A stretch of 64,000 nucleotides of DNA, taken from the NCBI GenBank assembly GCA_041676705.1, contig JBAYRL010000003.1, positions 248,001 to 312,000 on the forward strand, written 5' to 3'. The notes beneath the pieces are model-generated. The model saw only the letters and a list, made by a program, of their open reading frames with translations. It was not told the DNA's origin and searched no databases. Below are positions 62,633 to 64,000 of the stretch, piece by piece. The position numbers were made by a program, and so were the translations under genes. This DNA is from Acidimicrobiia bacterium (GTDB taxonomy: Bacteria; Actinomycetota; Acidimicrobiia; Acidimicrobiales; SKKL01). Every line of letters starts with the position of its first letter. Within the stretch, counting starts at the first letter, position 1.

Positions 62633-62669
62633 GCTACCGCTCGCCTAATAAGCGAGCAACATAGGTAGC
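62633..62669 (+). other. nested hairpin after the fused acyl-CoA dehydrogenase
   Basis: GCTACC-GCTCGC at 62633-62644 pairs with GCGAGC (62652-62657) and GGTAGC (62664-62669). It starts three bases after the stop codon. There is no T-run, so it is more likely a transcript-end structure next to the terminator downstream. Confidence 0.5.
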
Positions 62670-62680
62670 GTAAGGACCTT

Positions 62681-62740
62681 AAGGCTGTAGCGTTCGCACC
62701 GGTATCACCGTGGCGCAGCGCTGCAGCCTTATACTTTTTT
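62681..62740 (+). terminator. rho-independent terminator
   Basis: AAGGCTGTAGCG (62681-62692) pairs with CGCTGCAGCCTT (62719-62730) with one G-T pair, followed by ATAC and TTTTTT (62735-62740). It would end the transcript of the fused acyl-CoA dehydrogenase gene. Confidence 0.75.
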
Positions 62741-62789
62741 ATCGTCCGAGATGTTTAGGCGAACTTAAAGATTCGGGTTGCTGGGTTGT

Positions 62790-64000
62790 TCAGTCGAACC
62801 AACCAAGAATCGTATCGATGGCTTTGCGCGTGTAGCGTCGACTGGTTCGAGAAACGTTACTGATACCTTCGTGCGCCCGTGCCAAAGGCCAGGTCTCATC
62901 GGTTTCGCCAAAGCTCCAGTTAGCATCGGGCGAACAAGCGTCAAGGGCTTCCCAAACCGCATCCCAACAAATGTTGTTAGGCGCATAAAATAGTAAACCT
63001 CCCCCGGGGGTGGTCACGTTCAACAAACATTCCGGGTCAGCATCTTCAATGGGACGACAACTTTCAACATCGGCATATTCATCACCGTGTTCTTCCCACT
63101 CCACCCACAGGCCGTCTCGCCAGTCACCGGTACCAGCCATTCCCCGCCGATGACCGTTGACCTTCAAATAACCGTGGTCCACCGATGCCCAAGACGACCG
63201 GCCCGGTGTGGGCATAATGGTGGCTTCACAAACCTGCACTGGGGCTTGTGAAGAACTCTGTAACCCGTGCGGGTCGTGGCGGTTAACGGGATTGTTGCCA
63301 GCATAGACATACAGGTTTGACTGGCCACCAGCTAAATCGAGCGGGTCGGGCTGTAAGAAACGGGAACTTGAAAGGTCGAGTTGTCGAGCACCCAAATCAA
63401 CCACTTGGGCCACTGAGTCATGCAGCGCTCCCGCATAACCAAAAGGCTGGAAACCGGGATTGGAATCAGCCACGATGTCACCCAGCGGGTCGTAATCCAG
63501 GGCTTGGACCACTTCACCGGTCGTTGCTTCAATCACTCGCCGCACGTTGCCTCGGTGGTCGCTGATCACACGAAGCAATTCGTTGCCCCCAAAGAGAACT
63601 TCTGGTGCTGTGGCCGTATCGACATGCACGGTTCGTAGGGTACGGCCGTTTGGATAGTAGACCTGGGCCACACGCTGACCACGCCACAACAGCTGATAGC
63701 GCAGGTTGCCGTTGTCATTGGCTTCGAGCGGCCGACCAAAGGCGTCACGCCGGTATTCGACCGAATGCGATACGCCTTCGACGTTGACTTCGCCTGCTGT
63801 TTCGGTTGGGTCAACCTTAGATCCTTGGTGTTCCCTCGAGGCTGACGCTGGCAGCGAAAAGTCAACGTCCACTCTCTGTAACTGGCCAAAACCGTCGTAG
63901 TGGAACTGGCGTCGGCCAAGGCGTTGCACTAGTCCTGAGGGGCTGTGTTCCACCGGCAAACCATCGAAGGTGCGTAGTCGATCACCTGCCCCAATGGTGG
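62790..64000 (-). CDS. RHS-repeat protein, C-terminal part (5' end outside window)
   Basis: The frame stays open to base 64000, so the true start lies beyond the window. Tandem YD/RHS repeats are seen (RRQFHYDGFGQLQRVDVDFS, YRRDAFGRPLEANDNGNLRY, EVVQALDYDPLGDIVADSN). The RHS core motif is SSRFLQPDPLDLAGGQSNLY and NPVNRHDPHGL. The last 150 residues after this core are a unique tail (SWASVDHGYLKVNGHRRG, CWDAVWEALDACSPDANWSF). In polymorphic toxins this position holds the toxin domain. I recognise no nuclease or deaminase motif in it. No immunity gene is seen in the 160 bases after it. Confidence 0.82.
   Translation of the reverse strand, partial: TIGAGDRLRTFDGLPVEHSPSGLVQRLGRRQFHYDGFGQLQRVDVDFSLPASASREHQGSKVDPTETAGEVNVEGVSHSVEYRRDAFGRPLEANDNGNLRYQLLWRGQRVAQVYYPNGRTLRTVHVDTATAPEVLFGGNELLRVISDHRGNVRRVIEATTGEVVQALDYDPLGDIVADSNPGFQPFGYAGALHDSVAQVVDLGARQLDLSSSRFLQPDPLDLAGGQSNLYVYAGNNPVNRHDPHGLQSSSQAPVQVCEATIMPTPGRSSWASVDHGYLKVNGHRRGMAGTGDWRDGLWVEWEEHGDEYADVESCRPIEDADPECLLNVTTPGGGLLFYAPNNICWDAVWEALDACSPDANWSFGETDETWPLARAHEGISNVSRTSRRYTRKAIDTILGWFD

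Noticed and set aside
1..64000. tRNA, rRNA, CRISPR arrays, insertion sequences
   Set aside because: No tRNA T-loop pattern in a cloverleaf, no regular spaced repeats, and no transposase with terminal inverted repeats was found by reading.

Overview
The window is chromosomal DNA of moderate GC content, probably from an Acidimicrobiia-like actinobacterium. This placement is an inference. It rests on several genes together: a single-chain acyl-CoA carboxylase, many acyl-CoA dehydrogenases, a CYP124/125/142-like P450, an F420-type LLM oxidoreductase, OtsA/OtsB trehalose synthesis, a two-subunit 2-oxoacid:ferredoxin oxidoreductase, lipoproteins with Asp/Ser-rich linkers, and an N-terminal 'GWWKASDDKWYPPE' motif. 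No rRNA, tRNA, insertion sequence or CRISPR array was seen.

Layout. 1-22.7 kb is mostly housekeeping and accessory metabolism: acyl-CoA dehydrogenase end, nucleotidyltransferase remnant, acyl-CoA carboxylase, hemerythrin, cyclopropane-fatty-acid synthase, Ogt, an ECF sigma with a membrane partner, CorA, OtsB-OtsA, an ABC permease/ATPase pair, pirin, P450, a DsbA/CcdA/ArsR-rhodanese redox group, an SRPBCC protein and an LLM oxidoreductase. 22.7-30.5 kb is a minus-strand nitrous-oxide-reductase cluster of clade II type: NosZ lipoprotein, NosB-like protein, NosD, NosF, NosY, NosL, a cytochrome c and a TlpA-like thioredoxin. A strong perfect hairpin lies between nosZ and nosB. 30.7-37.3 kb holds a beta/gamma-crystallin lipoprotein, a quinone oxidoreductase, a DUF4395 protein, KorAB and an acyl-CoA dehydrogenase.

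37.4-55.1 kb is the most unusual part and looks like a large, composite peptide-modification (RiPP-like) locus. One half has an HExxH protein, two radical SAM/SPASM-type proteins in a tight operon with a 188-residue-class protein of unknown function, and a 2OG-Fe(II) oxygenase-like protein. The other half has a Ser/Thr kinase, a sigma factor with a zinc-finger-like tail, a leaderless subtilisin, a GAF protein, a giant FHA-ABC exporter-cNMP fusion and a membrane protein with three PPC-like repeats. Divergent from these is an operon of a small Cys-free candidate precursor, a YcaO protein and a TfuA protein. The YcaO homology extends upstream of any ATG/GTG/TTG, to a CTG with a good ribosome-binding site inside the precursor gene. 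The working model is that YcaO/TfuA (and perhaps the radical SAM enzymes) modify ribosomal peptides, a protease trims them and the ABC protein exports them under kinase/FHA and sigma control.

55-64 kb returns to acyl-CoA dehydrogenases (one a double-domain fusion), TetR, Hsp20, a two-gene soluble PAS + MCP receptor, an HTH/nucleotidyltransferase toxin-antitoxin-like pair behind a 26-bp perfect palindrome, and the C-terminal part of an RHS-repeat protein that runs off the window end.
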